Source: an uncultured Clostridia bacterium (lineage in GTDB: Bacteria; Bacillota; Clostridia; TANB77; CAG-508). Taken from it: a DNA stretch of 53,766 nt. The stretch lies in assembly GCA_947630445.1 (NCBI GenBank), contig CANRHQ010000006.1, positions 1 to 53,766 of the forward strand, in the 5' to 3' direction. How positions within the stretch are numbered: position 1 is the stretch's first letter; every line of letters starts with the position of its first letter. Below the pieces are notes generated by a model, which ran no database searches, was not told where the DNA came from, and saw nothing but the letters and a program-made list of their open reading frames with translations. The position numbers and the translations under genes are program-made. This document shows positions 18,178 to 27,736 of this stretch, piece after piece.

Positions 18178-19560
18178 TTATTTATCAACAATCATAGGAC
18201 CAATATTAGTAACAGTACCTGCCCCTAAAGTTAATACAATATCATTTTTCTTAACATTACTTTTTAAATAATTTGCACAATCTTCTAAAGAAGGAATATA
18301 AATAGCATCTTTTCCTAATTTTATAATTTCATCTACTAAATCTTTAGAAGAAATATTGTAAGTATTAATTTCTCTAGCTGCATAAATATCTGTAACAATT
18401 ATTTTATCAAAAGATAATAGAGCATGTGCAAAATCATGTAATAAATTGAATGTTCTACTATATGTATGTGGTTGAAATACAACCCATGAGGTATTATACT
18501 GTTTGTTTTGTAATGCTTTAGCAGTAGCGGAAACTTCTGTTGGATGATGTCCATAGTCATCATATACTCTTGCACCATTTACAAAGCCTTTAAATTCAAA
18601 TCTTCTATCAGCACCTTTAAACTTTTCTAATGCAGTTTTTATATATTGTACTGAAATTCCATAGTAATCACATAATGCTATTGCAGCAAGAGCATTTAAA
18701 ACATTATGTTTGCCAGGAATAGAAAGTTTAATATGTTCATAAAATGTATTAGATTTATATACATCAAATTGTGGAAAACCTTCTTCATCAAATTCTATAT
18801 TATTAGCATAGAAATCTACATTATTATTTTTTATACCATATTTAATAGTATGAGCTTTTGTATAATCAGATAATTCTAAACAATTATTGTCATCACCATT
18901 TATTACTAAAAGACCATCACTGGGAAGTAATTTTACATATTTTATAAAAGCATTTTTTATATTTTCAAAAGTTTTATAATAATCTAAATGATCATTATCT
19001 ATATTAAGTACAATTTCTGCTTTTGGACTAAATTTTAAAAAACTTTCAACATATTCACATGCTTCTATAATAAAAGTTTCACTATTACCAACTTTATAGT
19101 TTCCACCAATTTCTTTTATAATTGCACCAACTTGTATGCTAGGATCTTTTAGAGCTTCAATAAAACATAAAGATACAAGGGAAGTAGTAGTAGTTTTTCC
19201 GTGAGTACCTGAAATTGCAATAGTATCTTTATAGCATCTAGTAAGTTCACCTAAAAAATCAGCTCTTTCTATAACTGGAATTCCTAATTCTTTTGCTTTT
19301 ATAAGTTCTACATTGTCATTTTTTATAGCGGCAGTATATACTACACAATCTGCACCAATTACATTTTCTGCTTTATGCCCAACAGTTATTTTTATTCCTG
19401 CATTTTCTAATGTATGTAATATATCTGAATCAACATTATTACTGCCGGAAACCTCAAATCCCCAATTTACTAAGATTTCTGCAATACCACTCATGCTAAT
19501 TCCACCAATTCCAATCATATGTATTTTATGATATTTTTTTATATTATCTATATTTGGCAT
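18178..19560 (-). CDS. murC: UDP-N-acetylmuramate--L-alanine ligase
   Basis: 460 aa starting at ATG 19560 after AAGGGG; a GTG nine bases earlier lies in the ribosome site. It adds L-Ala to UDP-MurNAc in the cytoplasm, the first step of the peptidoglycan stem peptide. Features in order: the nucleotide-fold HMIGIGGISMSGIAEIL, the Mur ATP loop SGTHGKTTTTSL (about 117-128), IDNDHLDYY central motif and the C-terminal DDYGHHPTEV and FQPHTYSRT. The length is typical. It stands alone with its own promoter and terminator. Confidence 0.96.
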   Translation of the reverse strand: MPNIDNIKKYHKIHMIGIGGISMSGIAEILVNWGFEVSGSNNVDSDILHTLENAGIKITVGHKAENVIGADCVVYTAAIKNDNVELIKAKELGIPVIERADFLGELTRCYKDTIAISGTHGKTTTTSLVSLCFIEALKDPSIQVGAIIKEIGGNYKVGNSETFIIEACEYVESFLKFSPKAEIVLNIDNDHLDYYKTFENIKNAFIKYVKLLPSDGLLVINGDDNNCLELSDYTKAHTIKYGIKNNNVDFYANNIEFDEEGFPQFDVYKSNTFYEHIKLSIPGKHNVLNALAAIALCDYYGISVQYIKTALEKFKGADRRFEFKGFVNGARVYDDYGHHPTEVSATAKALQNKQYNTSWVVFQPHTYSRTFNLLHDFAHALLSFDKIIVTDIYAAREINTYNISSKDLVDEIIKLGKDAIYIPSLEDCANYLKSNVKKNDIVLTLGAGTVTNIGPMIVDK

Positions 19561-19591
19561 TATAAACACCCCTTGTGAAAATTTCGTTTAA

Positions 19592-19620
19592 ATTATATAC
19601 TTATATAATGCAAATTTCAA
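19592..19620 (-). promoter_or_regulatory. Promoter of murC
   Basis: Minus-strand TTGAAA (19620-19615), 17-bp spacer and TATAAT (19597-19592). Confidence 0.75.
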
Positions 19621-19833
19621 GATTTTTGTTCCAAAAAAATAAAATTAAAAGCAGAATCAAGATTTCTTTAGAAATAAAACTTACTAGAATATAATTAGAA
19701 TATAAAAAACGAAATTAAAATTTTCTAGGCAATAAAATTGCCAAGAAAATCTAAAATTCGCATAATTATCTTCTACGTCAAGTCATCATTTTCATGATGA
19801 CTTTCCTAGAATATAAAAAATTTGAAAAAAAAA
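19621..19833. other. Intergenic region with two hairpins, no gene seen
   Basis: This stretch between the murC and spoVG promoters carries no plausible ORF. It holds two inverted repeats: 19720-19732 with 19738-19750 (13 bp, one mismatch) and 19781-19789 with 19794-19802 (9 bp perfect, loop TTTC). Neither ends in a clear T-run. A small RNA or divergent regulatory site is possible but unsupported. Confidence 0.4.
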
Positions 19834-19862
19834 GAAGGAAAAATAAATTTTATGTAGAATAT
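19834..19862 (+). promoter_or_regulatory. Sigma-H-type promoter of spoVG
   Basis: GAAGGAAAA (19834-19842) and GTAGAATAT (19854-19862) are spaced by 11 bp. They match the Bacillus sigma-H consensus RnAGGAwww-N11-12-RnnGAATww at every position. spoVG is a classic sigma-H target in B. subtilis, so function and position agree. Confidence 0.75.
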
Positions 19863-19922
19863 TATATTAGTACATAAGAAACATACATGTACAAATTTAT
19901 AGAAACAGTGGAGGTGCACACA

Positions 19923-20195
19923 ATGCAAATAACAGACGTACGTTTAAGAAAAGTAAATTCAGAGAACAGAATGAAAGCTGTTGCTTCTGTAACATTCGAT
20001 AATGAATTTGTTATTCATGATATCAAAGTTATCGAAAGTCAAAATGGATTATTCATTGCTATGCCAAGCAGAAAAACTCCAAACGGAGAATTCAAAGACA
20101 TAGCTCATCCAATTAATGCTGAAACAAGAGAGAAGATTCAAAAAGCTATATTAGAGGCTTATGAAGCTCCTGAAACAGAAGAATCAGCAGAATAA
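19923..20195 (+). CDS. spoVG: Septation/regulatory protein SpoVG
   Basis: 90 aa from ATG 19923 after GGAGGTG; an upstream in-frame start lacks a site. SpoVG is a small nucleic-acid-binding regulator involved in sporulation septation and other processes. Diagnostic sequence: [52 protein letters not shown] and the helix [13 protein letters not shown]. The acidic tail ends in EESAE. It is monocistronic, with a sigma-H-type promoter and strong terminator. Confidence 0.97.
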   Translation: MQITDVRLRKVNSENRMKAVASVTFDNEFVIHDIKVIESQNGLFIAMPSRKTPNGEFKDIAHPINAETREKIQKAILEAYEAPETEESAE

Positions 20196-20203
20196 TAAAT
20201 TTT

Positions 20204-20231
20204 AGCCCCTTAAAAGGGGCTTTTTTTTTTG
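20204..20231 (+). terminator. Terminator after spoVG
   Basis: AGCCCCTT (20204-20211) pairs with AAGGGGCT (20214-20221), followed by ten T residues. Confidence 0.95.
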
Positions 20232-20239
20232 TAAAATAC

Positions 20240-20268
20240 TTGAAAAAAGTGCAGAAACAATGTAAAAT
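20240..20268 (+). promoter_or_regulatory. Promoter of the pth-rng-rimO operon
   Basis: TTGAAA (20240-20245), 17 bp, TAAAAT (20263-20268). Confidence 0.65.
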
Positions 20269-20312
20269 AAATAAGAATAAAAAACGGAATTTATAAAAAA
20301 GTGAGGATATAT

Positions 20313-20870
20313 ATGTATTTAATAGTTGGACTAGGCAATCCTGAAGAAGAATATAGTAAAACAAGACATAATATGGGATTTAATGTCATTAACAAAATTG
20401 CAGAAAAATATAATATTCAAATAAATAAAAATAAATTTCAAGGATTATATGAAAATACAATAATAGAAAACAAAAAGGTAATATTATTAAAACCACAAAC
20501 GTATATGAATTTAAGTGGAGAAAGTATAAAAAAATTTGTTGATTTTTATAAAATTGATAAGGAAAATATCATAATTATATATGATGATATGGATATTGAA
20601 TTAGGAACAATAAAAATCAGAAAAAAAGGTAGTAGTGGTGGACATAATGGAATAAAATCAATAATACAAGAATTAGGTACAGAAGATTTTTCAAGAATAA
20701 GAATTGGAATAGGAAAACCAGAACATAAAGGAGACGAGATAAACTATGTATTAGGTGCTATTCCAGAGGAGGAACGTATTATTTTAGATAATGCAGTAGA
20801 AAAAGCAGAAGAAGCCACTATAGAAATAATAAAAAATGGATTAGATATTGCAATGAATAAATTTAATTAG
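20313..20870 (+). CDS. pth: Peptidyl-tRNA hydrolase
   Basis: 185 aa from ATG 20313 (GTGAGG site upstream). It frees tRNAs from dropped-off peptidyl-tRNAs in the cytoplasm. Signature: YLIVGLGNPEEEYSKTRHNMGF with catalytic His in TRHN, LKPQTYMNLSG, and DDMDIELGTIKIRKKGSSGG with the HNGIKSI that follows. Length is normal. It opens an operon with rng and rimO. Recycling of stalled products is of interest given the frameshifting proposed for this genome. Confidence 0.97.
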   Translation: MYLIVGLGNPEEEYSKTRHNMGFNVINKIAEKYNIQINKNKFQGLYENTIIENKKVILLKPQTYMNLSGESIKKFVDFYKIDKENIIIIYDDMDIELGTIKIRKKGSSGGHNGIKSIIQELGTEDFSRIRIGIGKPEHKGDEINYVLGAIPEEERIILDNAVEKAEEATIEIIKNGLDIAMNKFN

Positions 20871-20882
20871 AAAGGTAAAGAC

Positions 20883-22058
20883 ATGATAGAATTAGTAGTT
20901 AATAGAAAAGATAATACAAGAACAATTACAACTATTGAAAATGGAAAATTAGTAGAAATATATGAGGAAAATGAAGAAAACCAAAATGCAAGGAACGAAG
21001 GAAATATATATGCTGGAATAGTAAAAGATATAATACCAGGAATGCAGGCAGCATTTATAGACATAGGAACAGAAAAAAACAGTTTTATACATGTAAAAGA
21101 TATTGTTCCTCAAATAGATGAAAAGATTGAAGAAAAGAAAGAATATAAAATAAAGGATGTAGTAAAAATAAATGATAAATTATTAGTTCAAATACAAAAA
21201 GATAGTAATGAGAAAAAAGGAGCTAGAACATCTACACATTTTAAAATAACAGGAAAATATATTATATTAATGCCAAATACTCAAATTGTAACGATTTCAC
21301 AAAAAATAGAAAATGAAAATGAAAAAGAAAGACTTCTAAAAATTGTAAAAGACAATTTACCAGAAAATACAGGAGCAATTATAAGAACTGCTGCTGAAAA
21401 TAAAAAACAAGAAGAAATTATAAAAGATATAGAACAATTAAATGCAAAATGGAATGATATATTATCAAAATTTAAAAAATGTACAAATGAACCACAATTA
21501 ATATATAGAAGTCCAGATATTATTGAAAAAATAATAATAGATATGCCAGAAGACAAAATAGAAAAAATTGAAGTCAATTCAAGAAAAGATTATGAAGAAA
21601 TCAAGAAAAAAATAGAGAATACTAAAATAAAATTAATATTGGAAGAAAATCAAGATTTATTGAAAAAATACGATTTAGAAAAGCAAATTGAAAAAACTAA
21701 ACAGAGAAAAATTTGGTTAGATTGTGGAGGATTTATAACAATAGATATAACAGAGGCATTAGTTGCAATAGATGTAAATTCAGGAAAATTCACAGGAAAA
21801 ACTACATTAGAAGAAACAGTTTATAAAGTAAACTATGAAGCTACAATAGAAATTGCAAAACAATTGAGATTGAGAGATATAGGTGGAATTATTATAATTG
21901 ATTATATAGACATGCTAAAACAAGAAAATAAAGAAAGAATAGAAAAATTATTAAAAGAAGCATTAAAACAAGATCGAGCAAAAACACAAGTAGAAGGTTT
22001 TACTAAATTAAATTTAATGGAAATGACGAGAAAACATATTTGTAGCCACAATAGTTAA
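20883..22058 (+). CDS. rng: Ribonuclease E/G family protein, short C-terminus
   Basis: 391 aa. An S1-like RNA-binding region lies at about 35-130 (GNIYAGIVKDIIPGMQAAFIDIG). The DNase I-like catalytic domain has two acidic metal sites, VAIDVNSGKFTG and GGIIIIDYIDM, matching E. coli RNase E D303 and D346. It processes rRNA and turns over mRNA. It stops at EMTRKHICSHNS, where homologues continue into the CPxC zinc link used for dimerisation. No frame contains a continuation and no CGG is present. The short form is thus real or a natural truncation. Confidence 0.88.
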   Translation: MIELVVNRKDNTRTITTIENGKLVEIYEENEENQNARNEGNIYAGIVKDIIPGMQAAFIDIGTEKNSFIHVKDIVPQIDEKIEEKKEYKIKDVVKINDKLLVQIQKDSNEKKGARTSTHFKITGKYIILMPNTQIVTISQKIENENEKERLLKIVKDNLPENTGAIIRTAAENKKQEEIIKDIEQLNAKWNDILSKFKKCTNEPQLIYRSPDIIEKIIIDMPEDKIEKIEVNSRKDYEEIKKKIENTKIKLILEENQDLLKKYDLEKQIEKTKQRKIWLDCGGFITIDITEALVAIDVNSGKFTGKTTLEETVYKVNYEATIEIAKQLRLRDIGGIIIIDYIDMLKQENKERIEKLLKEALKQDRAKTQVEGFTKLNLMEMTRKHICSHNS

Positions 22059-22085
22059 AATTTTGCAGAAGGGAATGTAATAATA

Positions 22086-23444
22086 TTGAAAGTAGGATTT
22101 GTATCATTAGGGTGTAGTAAAAATTTAATAGATACAGAAATAACAATAGGACATTTTAAAAAACATAATTATGAAATAGTAAACAATCCACAAAAAGCTG
22201 AAATAATTGTAATAAATACATGTGGTTTTATAGAATCTGCAAAAGAAGAGGCAATAAATACAATATTAGAAATGGCAGAATATAAAAATAAAAATTGTAA
22301 GTATTTAATAGTAATGGGTTGTTTAGTACAAAGATATTATGAAGAATTAATAAAAGAATTGCCAGAAGTAGATTTATTTATAAAAATAGATGAATATGAT
22401 AAATTATGGGAGAAAATCTATAAACTAATAGAACAAGATACAGTAGAAATAAATTCTAAAAAAACAAGTAAAAAAATTACAGAAATAAAACCACTTCCAA
22501 TACCAAATTGTAATGAATTTTATGAAAGAATATTAACAACAGGAGAAAATTATGCATATTTAAAAATAGGAGAAGGTTGTAGCAACAGGTGTACATATTG
22601 TGCAATTCCATATATTAGAGGACCATTTGTTAGCAGAAAAATGGAAGAAATTATACAAGAAGCACAAATATTAGCTCAAAAGGGAATAAAAGAAATTATA
22701 ATTATAGCACAAGATACTACAAAATATGGAATAGACATTTATGGAGAATCCAAATTACCAGAATTATTACAAAAAATATCACAAATACCACAAATAAAAT
22801 GGATAAGATTTTTATATTCATATCCAGAAGGAGTATCAGAAGAATTAATACAAATTGTAAAAACAAATAAGAAAATATGTAAATATTTTGATATACCAAT
22901 TCAACATATCTCAAATACAGTTTTAAAAAGAATGAATAGAAGAACAAGTAAACAAGAAATAGAAAATCTTATAAATAAATTAAGAAAAGAAATACCTGAT
23001 GTAACTTTAAGAACAAGCGTAATGGTTGGATTTCCTGGAGAAACTGTAGAAGAATTTAATGAATTAAAAGAATTCGTAAAAGAGGCAAAATTTGATAAAT
23101 TAGGTGCCTTTATGTATTCTAAAGAAGATGGAACACCTGCAGAAAAGTTACAAAATCAAATACATGGTAATACGAAAAAATCAAGATATAATCAAATAAT
23201 GCAAATACAACAAAAAATATCAAATGAAGAATTGGAAAAAAAGATAGGACAAGAATATGAAGTATTAGTTGAAAAAATTTCATCTGATAAAAAATATTTA
23301 ATTGGTAGAACTAGTCAAGATGTTCCAGATATAGATGGAGTAGTATATATAAAAAATGACCAACAAAATTTACTAAATAAATTTGTAAAAGTAAAAATAA
23401 TAGAAATTAGTAACAACTATGATTTAATGGCAAGATTAATATAA
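22086..23444 (+). CDS. rimO: Ribosomal protein S12 methylthiotransferase
   Basis: 452 aa from TTG 22086 (GAAGGGA site). Radical-SAM enzyme that methylthiolates Asp of ribosomal protein S12. The N-terminal MTTase domain has cysteines in SLGCSKN, NTCGF and MGCLVQ for the second 4Fe-4S cluster. The radical-SAM motif is CSNRCTYCAIPYIRGPF. A TRAM-like C-terminal domain is present. Tight spacing with rng suggests cotranscription. RimO rather than MiaB is supported by SLGCSKNLIDTE. Confidence 0.95.
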   Translation: MKVGFVSLGCSKNLIDTEITIGHFKKHNYEIVNNPQKAEIIVINTCGFIESAKEEAINTILEMAEYKNKNCKYLIVMGCLVQRYYEELIKELPEVDLFIKIDEYDKLWEKIYKLIEQDTVEINSKKTSKKITEIKPLPIPNCNEFYERILTTGENYAYLKIGEGCSNRCTYCAIPYIRGPFVSRKMEEIIQEAQILAQKGIKEIIIIAQDTTKYGIDIYGESKLPELLQKISQIPQIKWIRFLYSYPEGVSEELIQIVKTNKKICKYFDIPIQHISNTVLKRMNRRTSKQEIENLINKLRKEIPDVTLRTSVMVGFPGETVEEFNELKEFVKEAKFDKLGAFMYSKEDGTPAEKLQNQIHGNTKKSRYNQIMQIQQKISNEELEKKIGQEYEVLVEKISSDKKYLIGRTSQDVPDIDGVVYIKNDQQNLLNKFVKVKIIEISNNYDLMARLI

Positions 23445-23455
23445 GGAGGTCTTAT

Positions 23456-24613
23456 ATGAACAAACAAGAACAAAATATAATGTTGATATTATCATCATTT
23501 GCAGAAGAACTTGAAGAAAAATTGGGTGAATCTATAGAACAAATAGAAAGAATAAAGTATTATGAAAAGTTTCAAATAAATGGAATTGACTTTAAAGATA
23601 TATTCATAACAGAACAAAAAGATGTAGATGGCAATATAAGTTATCATGTATATAGTAGCAACACATCAAGAGAAATAATAAGAGTTAATAGTGATGGACA
23701 AACAGAGATATCACCAGAATTAAAAAAATTTTTAGGAGAAGTTGATCTTGAAGAAAGCATGTTAGAAAATGAAAGAGAAGGTGCAAAATTAAGAGGAGTA
23801 TCAGAAAAAGTAAAAGATAAAGAAATAGAAAAAAATCAAGAGGAAAAAGTAGAAGAACAAATTCAACAAGACCTAAGTAAAGAACAGGATTTAGAAATCA
23901 GCTATTATAGAGAAATAAAAGATAATAATTTTGATGACAGAACAAAAAGTAATTTTAATGGTTGTCAAGAAAAAGGAATAGCATTTGATAAAAAAACAAA
24001 TAGTTTTATGATGGTTGTAAAAATAAATGGTCAATTCCAAAGAGCAGAAGGATTTGAATTAGCAAAACCAACAATGAAAACAGTAATTAGTTTAGATGAA
24101 AAAGGAGAAAAAGTAGAGAAAAAAATTCCACATGCACTTATGAAAACCAAAGATACCAATAAAGAAGTTTCAATAACAATAGGGCAATATGGATATATTG
24201 AAGCGGCAACTGTAGATAGAATTGCTTGTGGAGAAAGAATAGAAATTCAACATGAAGAAAGTGGAGAAACAACACAAGGAAGAACAGAAAGAACATTAAT
24301 GTCATCTATAAAGGCAGAAGGTGTAGAAGGATTACATAATTGGGCACATGAACATGAAGAACTTATAGAAGGAATGGAAAAAGATGAAACAATAGAAAAA
24401 GAAGATATAGAAGATGAAATATCAAATGGTGGAAAACATATATATACAAATGAAGAAGAAAAATTAATAGAAGAAGCAGCAAAAAATAGAGCAAAAATGT
24501 CAGTAGAAGGATTTAAAAAGATTTTAGAAGAAGAAACACAAAAAAATGAAGACATTGAGCAGAGAATAGATGAAGCAGTTGAAGTTGCAGAAGAACAGTC
24601 AAGAGGAAAATAA
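23456..24613 (+). CDS. Glu/Lys-rich protein of unknown function
   Basis: 385 aa, start after AAGGAGG. No recognised domain. The N-terminal part (about 1-95) is mixed alpha/beta. A charged linker rich in Glu, Lys and Gln follows (about 100-145). A globular part (about 150-275) contains YREIKDNNFDDRTKSNFNG and FMMVVKINGQFQRAEGFEL. The final 100 residues are strongly acidic and probably coiled. No signal peptide or membrane helix. Twelve bases downstream of rimO, so likely the same operon. Confidence 0.75.
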   Translation: MNKQEQNIMLILSSFAEELEEKLGESIEQIERIKYYEKFQINGIDFKDIFITEQKDVDGNISYHVYSSNTSREIIRVNSDGQTEISPELKKFLGEVDLEESMLENEREGAKLRGVSEKVKDKEIEKNQEEKVEEQIQQDLSKEQDLEISYYREIKDNNFDDRTKSNFNGCQEKGIAFDKKTNSFMMVVKINGQFQRAEGFELAKPTMKTVISLDEKGEKVEKKIPHALMKTKDTNKEVSITIGQYGYIEAATVDRIACGERIEIQHEESGETTQGRTERTLMSSIKAEGVEGLHNWAHEHEELIEGMEKDETIEKEDIEDEISNGGKHIYTNEEEKLIEEAAKNRAKMSVEGFKKILEEETQKNEDIEQRIDEAVEVAEEQSRGK

Positions 24614-24647
24614 ACTTTCCTAAAATATAAAAAAAGGATGAAGTATA

Positions 24648-25865
24648 ATGATAATAGAACAATTAATTTTTATAATTATAGCTTTTGCTTTGTTTGTATA
24701 TATTTTTATTCAGTTAATAAAAAAGAATGACACTAAATATGTTCCAATACTTGCAATACAAGCAGTAGGAATAGCAATAAAATTTATAGAAGTTTGTTTT
24801 ATAAAAGAAACAAACATAATTGTAGCCATATTAACTTATGTGTTATCTATAATATTGCCAGTATTTGTAATCATATCAGAAAAGAAAAATAGCAATTTAT
24901 TTGATTCAATAGACAGTACAATTGCTAGGATTTATTTAATATTTGGAAATACAAAACTGGCAAAAGATAAATTGATAAAACTTGTAACCAGAAATCCAGA
25001 ATGTTATATAGGGCATAAACTTTTAGCACAAATATATGAAAAAGAGGGTGGAGAAAGAAAAGCAGTTGATGAGTATGCACAAGCAATAGAAATAAATAAA
25101 AAAGATTATGATTCATATTATAAAGTAGCCAATTTACTTATAGATTTAGATAAAAAAGATGATGCTGCTCAAATGCTTATAAGTTTACTTAATAAAAAGC
25201 CAGAATATGTAGAAGCAACAATAGCATTAGGAGATATATTAATAGAAAAAGAAGATTATAAAGAGGCTGTAAATATTTATACAGAAGCATTAAAATATAA
25301 TCCAACAAGTTTTGATTTAAACTATAATTTAGGAATTGTTTATACAATGTTAAATGATTTTCAAAATGCAAAGATGTATTATGAAAAAGCATCTGAATTA
25401 AATTCACTTATATATAATACTAAATATAGTTTAGCAGAAATAGCTATTATTTATAAAGAATTAGAAGAAGCAGAAAAATATTTGATGCAAGTAGTTGAGG
25501 ATGAAGAATTATGTGCAGAAGCATATTTAGAATTAGCAAAGATTAGTTTATTAAAAGGCGAAAAAGAACAAGCAATAAAATATGCAAATGTTGCAATACA
25601 AGAAAATCCTAAAAAAATTGTAGAAAAGATTCAAAAAGATGTTACATTTGCTATAATAATATCAAAATTATCAATTCCATTTAATTTAGAAGTTGAGGAA
25701 AACGAAAAAGCTAAAAAATTAACTAAAAAAGAATTAATTGCTAAACAGCACTTGGAAGAAATGGTAGAGATAACTAAAAAAATTGGATATGGTAATTTAA
25801 AAGTAAATAAAAAAGAAGAAATAGAAAAAGAAGAGCAAATTGAAAATCAAAGAGAAAGAGAATAA
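24648..25865 (+). CDS. Membrane-anchored TPR protein
   Basis: 405 aa. Two or three hydrophobic segments occupy about 3-80, followed by a run of tetratricopeptide repeats at about 95-340. Examples are PECYIGHKLLAQIYEKEG, YVEATIALGDILIEKEDYKEAV and FDLNYNLGIVYTMLNDFQNA. The C-terminus is Lys/Glu-rich. TPRs bind proteins; the partner is unknown. It precedes dpaA by 47 bases. Confidence 0.85.
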   Translation: MIIEQLIFIIIAFALFVYIFIQLIKKNDTKYVPILAIQAVGIAIKFIEVCFIKETNIIVAILTYVLSIILPVFVIISEKKNSNLFDSIDSTIARIYLIFGNTKLAKDKLIKLVTRNPECYIGHKLLAQIYEKEGGERKAVDEYAQAIEINKKDYDSYYKVANLLIDLDKKDDAAQMLISLLNKKPEYVEATIALGDILIEKEDYKEAVNIYTEALKYNPTSFDLNYNLGIVYTMLNDFQNAKMYYEKASELNSLIYNTKYSLAEIAIIYKELEEAEKYLMQVVEDEELCAEAYLELAKISLLKGEKEQAIKYANVAIQENPKKIVEKIQKDVTFAIIISKLSIPFNLEVEENEKAKKLTKKELIAKQHLEEMVEITKKIGYGNLKVNKKEEIEKEEQIENQRERE

Positions 25866-25912
25866 TATTCATAAAAATTAGCAAATTTAATATACTATTA
25901 CTAGGAGGGTAT

Positions 25913-26779
25913 ATGAAATTTGCAATAATAGGTGGAGATTTAAGAATTGCTAAATTAGCAACAATGCTTGCAAAAGATGAAAACAAAGTATATACATTCG
26001 GATTAGAAAAATCAGAAAACTTGAAAAATACAAAAAATATAATAGAATGTAACTCAGTAAAAGATGCAATACAAGATGTAGAAACTGTTATTGGACCAAT
26101 TCCATTTTCAAGTAATGGAAAAACAATAAATATGCCATTTAGCGAAAAAGAGATAATAATAAGTGATTTGTTAAATTCAATAAAGTCAAAATTATTCATT
26201 GCAGGGGGAATACCTTTAGATATATATGAACTAGCAAAAAATAATAACATTGAACTAATAGATATAATGAAAAGAGAAGAATTGGCAATATTAAATACAA
26301 TAGCTACTGCAGAAGGAACAATAAAAGTTGCAATAGAAAATACAGATACAATTTTGCATGGAAGTAAAGTTTTAATTTTAGGATTTGGAAGAATAGGAAA
26401 AGTATTAGCCAAAAAATTAGTGGGACTTTCTGCCAAAGTAACATGTGCAGCAAGAAAAGATGAAGATTTGGCATGGATACAGGCTTATGGATATAATATT
26501 ACAAATATTAACACAATTAGTAAAAATCTAAATCAATTTGATATAATAATAAATACAGTACCACATATAATTTTGACAGCAGAAAAATTAAAATATGTAA
26601 AAAAAGATGTGTTGATAATTGACTTAGCATCTAATCCAGGTGGAGTAGATCAAAATGCAGTAAAAAATCTAAATTTAAAATTTATATGGGCATTATCATT
26701 GCCAGGTAAAATTGCACCAACTACATCAGCAGAATTTATAAGAGATACAATATATAATATAATACAAAGGAGAGAATAA
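25913..26779 (+). CDS. dpaA: Dipicolinate synthase subunit A
   Basis: 288 aa starting after AGGAGGGT. The protein resembles SpoVFA: N-terminal domain (MKFAIIGGDLRIAKLATML, VIGPIPFSSNG) and an NAD(P)-binding Rossmann domain (GSKVLILGFGRIGKVLA). It ends in LPGKIAPTTSAEFIRDTIYN. The DpaA/DpaB pair makes dipicolinate from dihydrodipicolinate in the mother cell for spore dehydration. The usual next gene dpaB is not here; uppP starts two bases after the stop. Confidence 0.9.
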   Translation: MKFAIIGGDLRIAKLATMLAKDENKVYTFGLEKSENLKNTKNIIECNSVKDAIQDVETVIGPIPFSSNGKTINMPFSEKEIIISDLLNSIKSKLFIAGGIPLDIYELAKNNNIELIDIMKREELAILNTIATAEGTIKVAIENTDTILHGSKVLILGFGRIGKVLAKKLVGLSAKVTCAARKDEDLAWIQAYGYNITNINTISKNLNQFDIIINTVPHIILTAEKLKYVKKDVLIIDLASNPGGVDQNAVKNLNLKFIWALSLPGKIAPTTSAEFIRDTIYNIIQRRE

Positions 26780-26780
26780 A

Positions 26781-27590
26781 ATGGAAATACAACAAGCAAT
26801 AATTTTAGGAATAGTTCAAGGACTAACAGAATTATTACCAATTTCAAGTTCAGCACATTTGAATTTAATACCAATGATATTTAATTGGACAGTTCCAGAA
26901 AGTTTTGATGTAGCATTACATTTTGGGACATTATTAGCAATAGGAATATTTTTCTTCAAAGATTGGTTAAATTTAATTATAGGTGGATTAAAAAAGGTTA
27001 TAAAAAAAGAAGATTCTGTAGAAGGCAGAATGTTTTGGTATATAGTAGCAGCAACAATACCAGGAGGAGCAATAGGATTTGTTTTAGATAAATATGCAGA
27101 AGATATTTTAACACAGCCACTTATAATGGCAATAGCATTAATAACAATGGGAATAATATTATACATAGTAGATAAAAAATCAAGTACAAAAACAGAATAT
27201 GAAGAAATGACTTTTAAACAAACCTTTTTAATTGGTTTATCACAAGCTCTAGCATTTATACCAGGAGTATCACGTTCAGGTATAACAATGACAACTGGAA
27301 GAGCAATGGGAGTTTCTAGAAAATCAGCAGCAAAATATTCTTTTATGTTATCAGCACCAATAGTTTTAGCTGCAACAGTGTTTAAATTAGGAGATTTCAT
27401 AGCATATTTTACAGTGGCTAGTACAACTGGGATAATAGCATTTATTTTAGGAGTACTTTCAAGTTTTATTGTAGGAATAATAGTTATAAAATTCTTATTA
27501 CAATATTTGAACAAAGGAAGTTTTAAAGTTTTTGCTATATACAGAGTTATTGTAGGAATACTTGTAATTGCATGGATAATTATGAAATAA
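26781..27590 (+). CDS. uppP: Undecaprenyl-diphosphatase
   Basis: 269-aa polytopic BacA/UppP. It dephosphorylates undecaprenyl pyrophosphate to recycle the lipid carrier for the cell wall, and raises bacitracin tolerance. Conserved motifs are QGLTELLPISSSAHL near residue 12 and PGVSRSGITMTTGRAMG near 160. About eight helices are predicted by eye. It is directly downstream of dpaA, so it may be induced with sporulation. Confidence 0.96.
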   Translation: MEIQQAIILGIVQGLTELLPISSSAHLNLIPMIFNWTVPESFDVALHFGTLLAIGIFFFKDWLNLIIGGLKKVIKKEDSVEGRMFWYIVAATIPGGAIGFVLDKYAEDILTQPLIMAIALITMGIILYIVDKKSSTKTEYEEMTFKQTFLIGLSQALAFIPGVSRSGITMTTGRAMGVSRKSAAKYSFMLSAPIVLAATVFKLGDFIAYFTVASTTGIIAFILGVLSSFIVGIIVIKFLLQYLNKGSFKVFAIYRVIVGILVIAWIIMK

Positions 27591-27609
27591 AAAGATATTG
27601 AATATCAAT

Positions 27610-27654
27610 AGTTGAAGTGGAAAATTTAAAAATTTTCTGCCTCAACTTTTTTTG
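27610..27654 (+). terminator. Terminator after uppP
   Basis: An imperfect 17-bp stem (GTTGAAGTGG... with ...CTGCCTCAAC) followed by seven T residues. Confidence 0.8.
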
Positions 27655-27736
27655 CCACGAACACCCCTGTTTTACAGTTGCTTATGATTTCATAAATCAT
27701 ACTAATTATAATGTTGTATAAAATTATTAAAAAAAG

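Noticed and set aside
20883..22085. A fifth frameshift at the end of RNase G
   Set aside because: No CGG is present and no other frame encodes the missing zinc-link tail before rimO.
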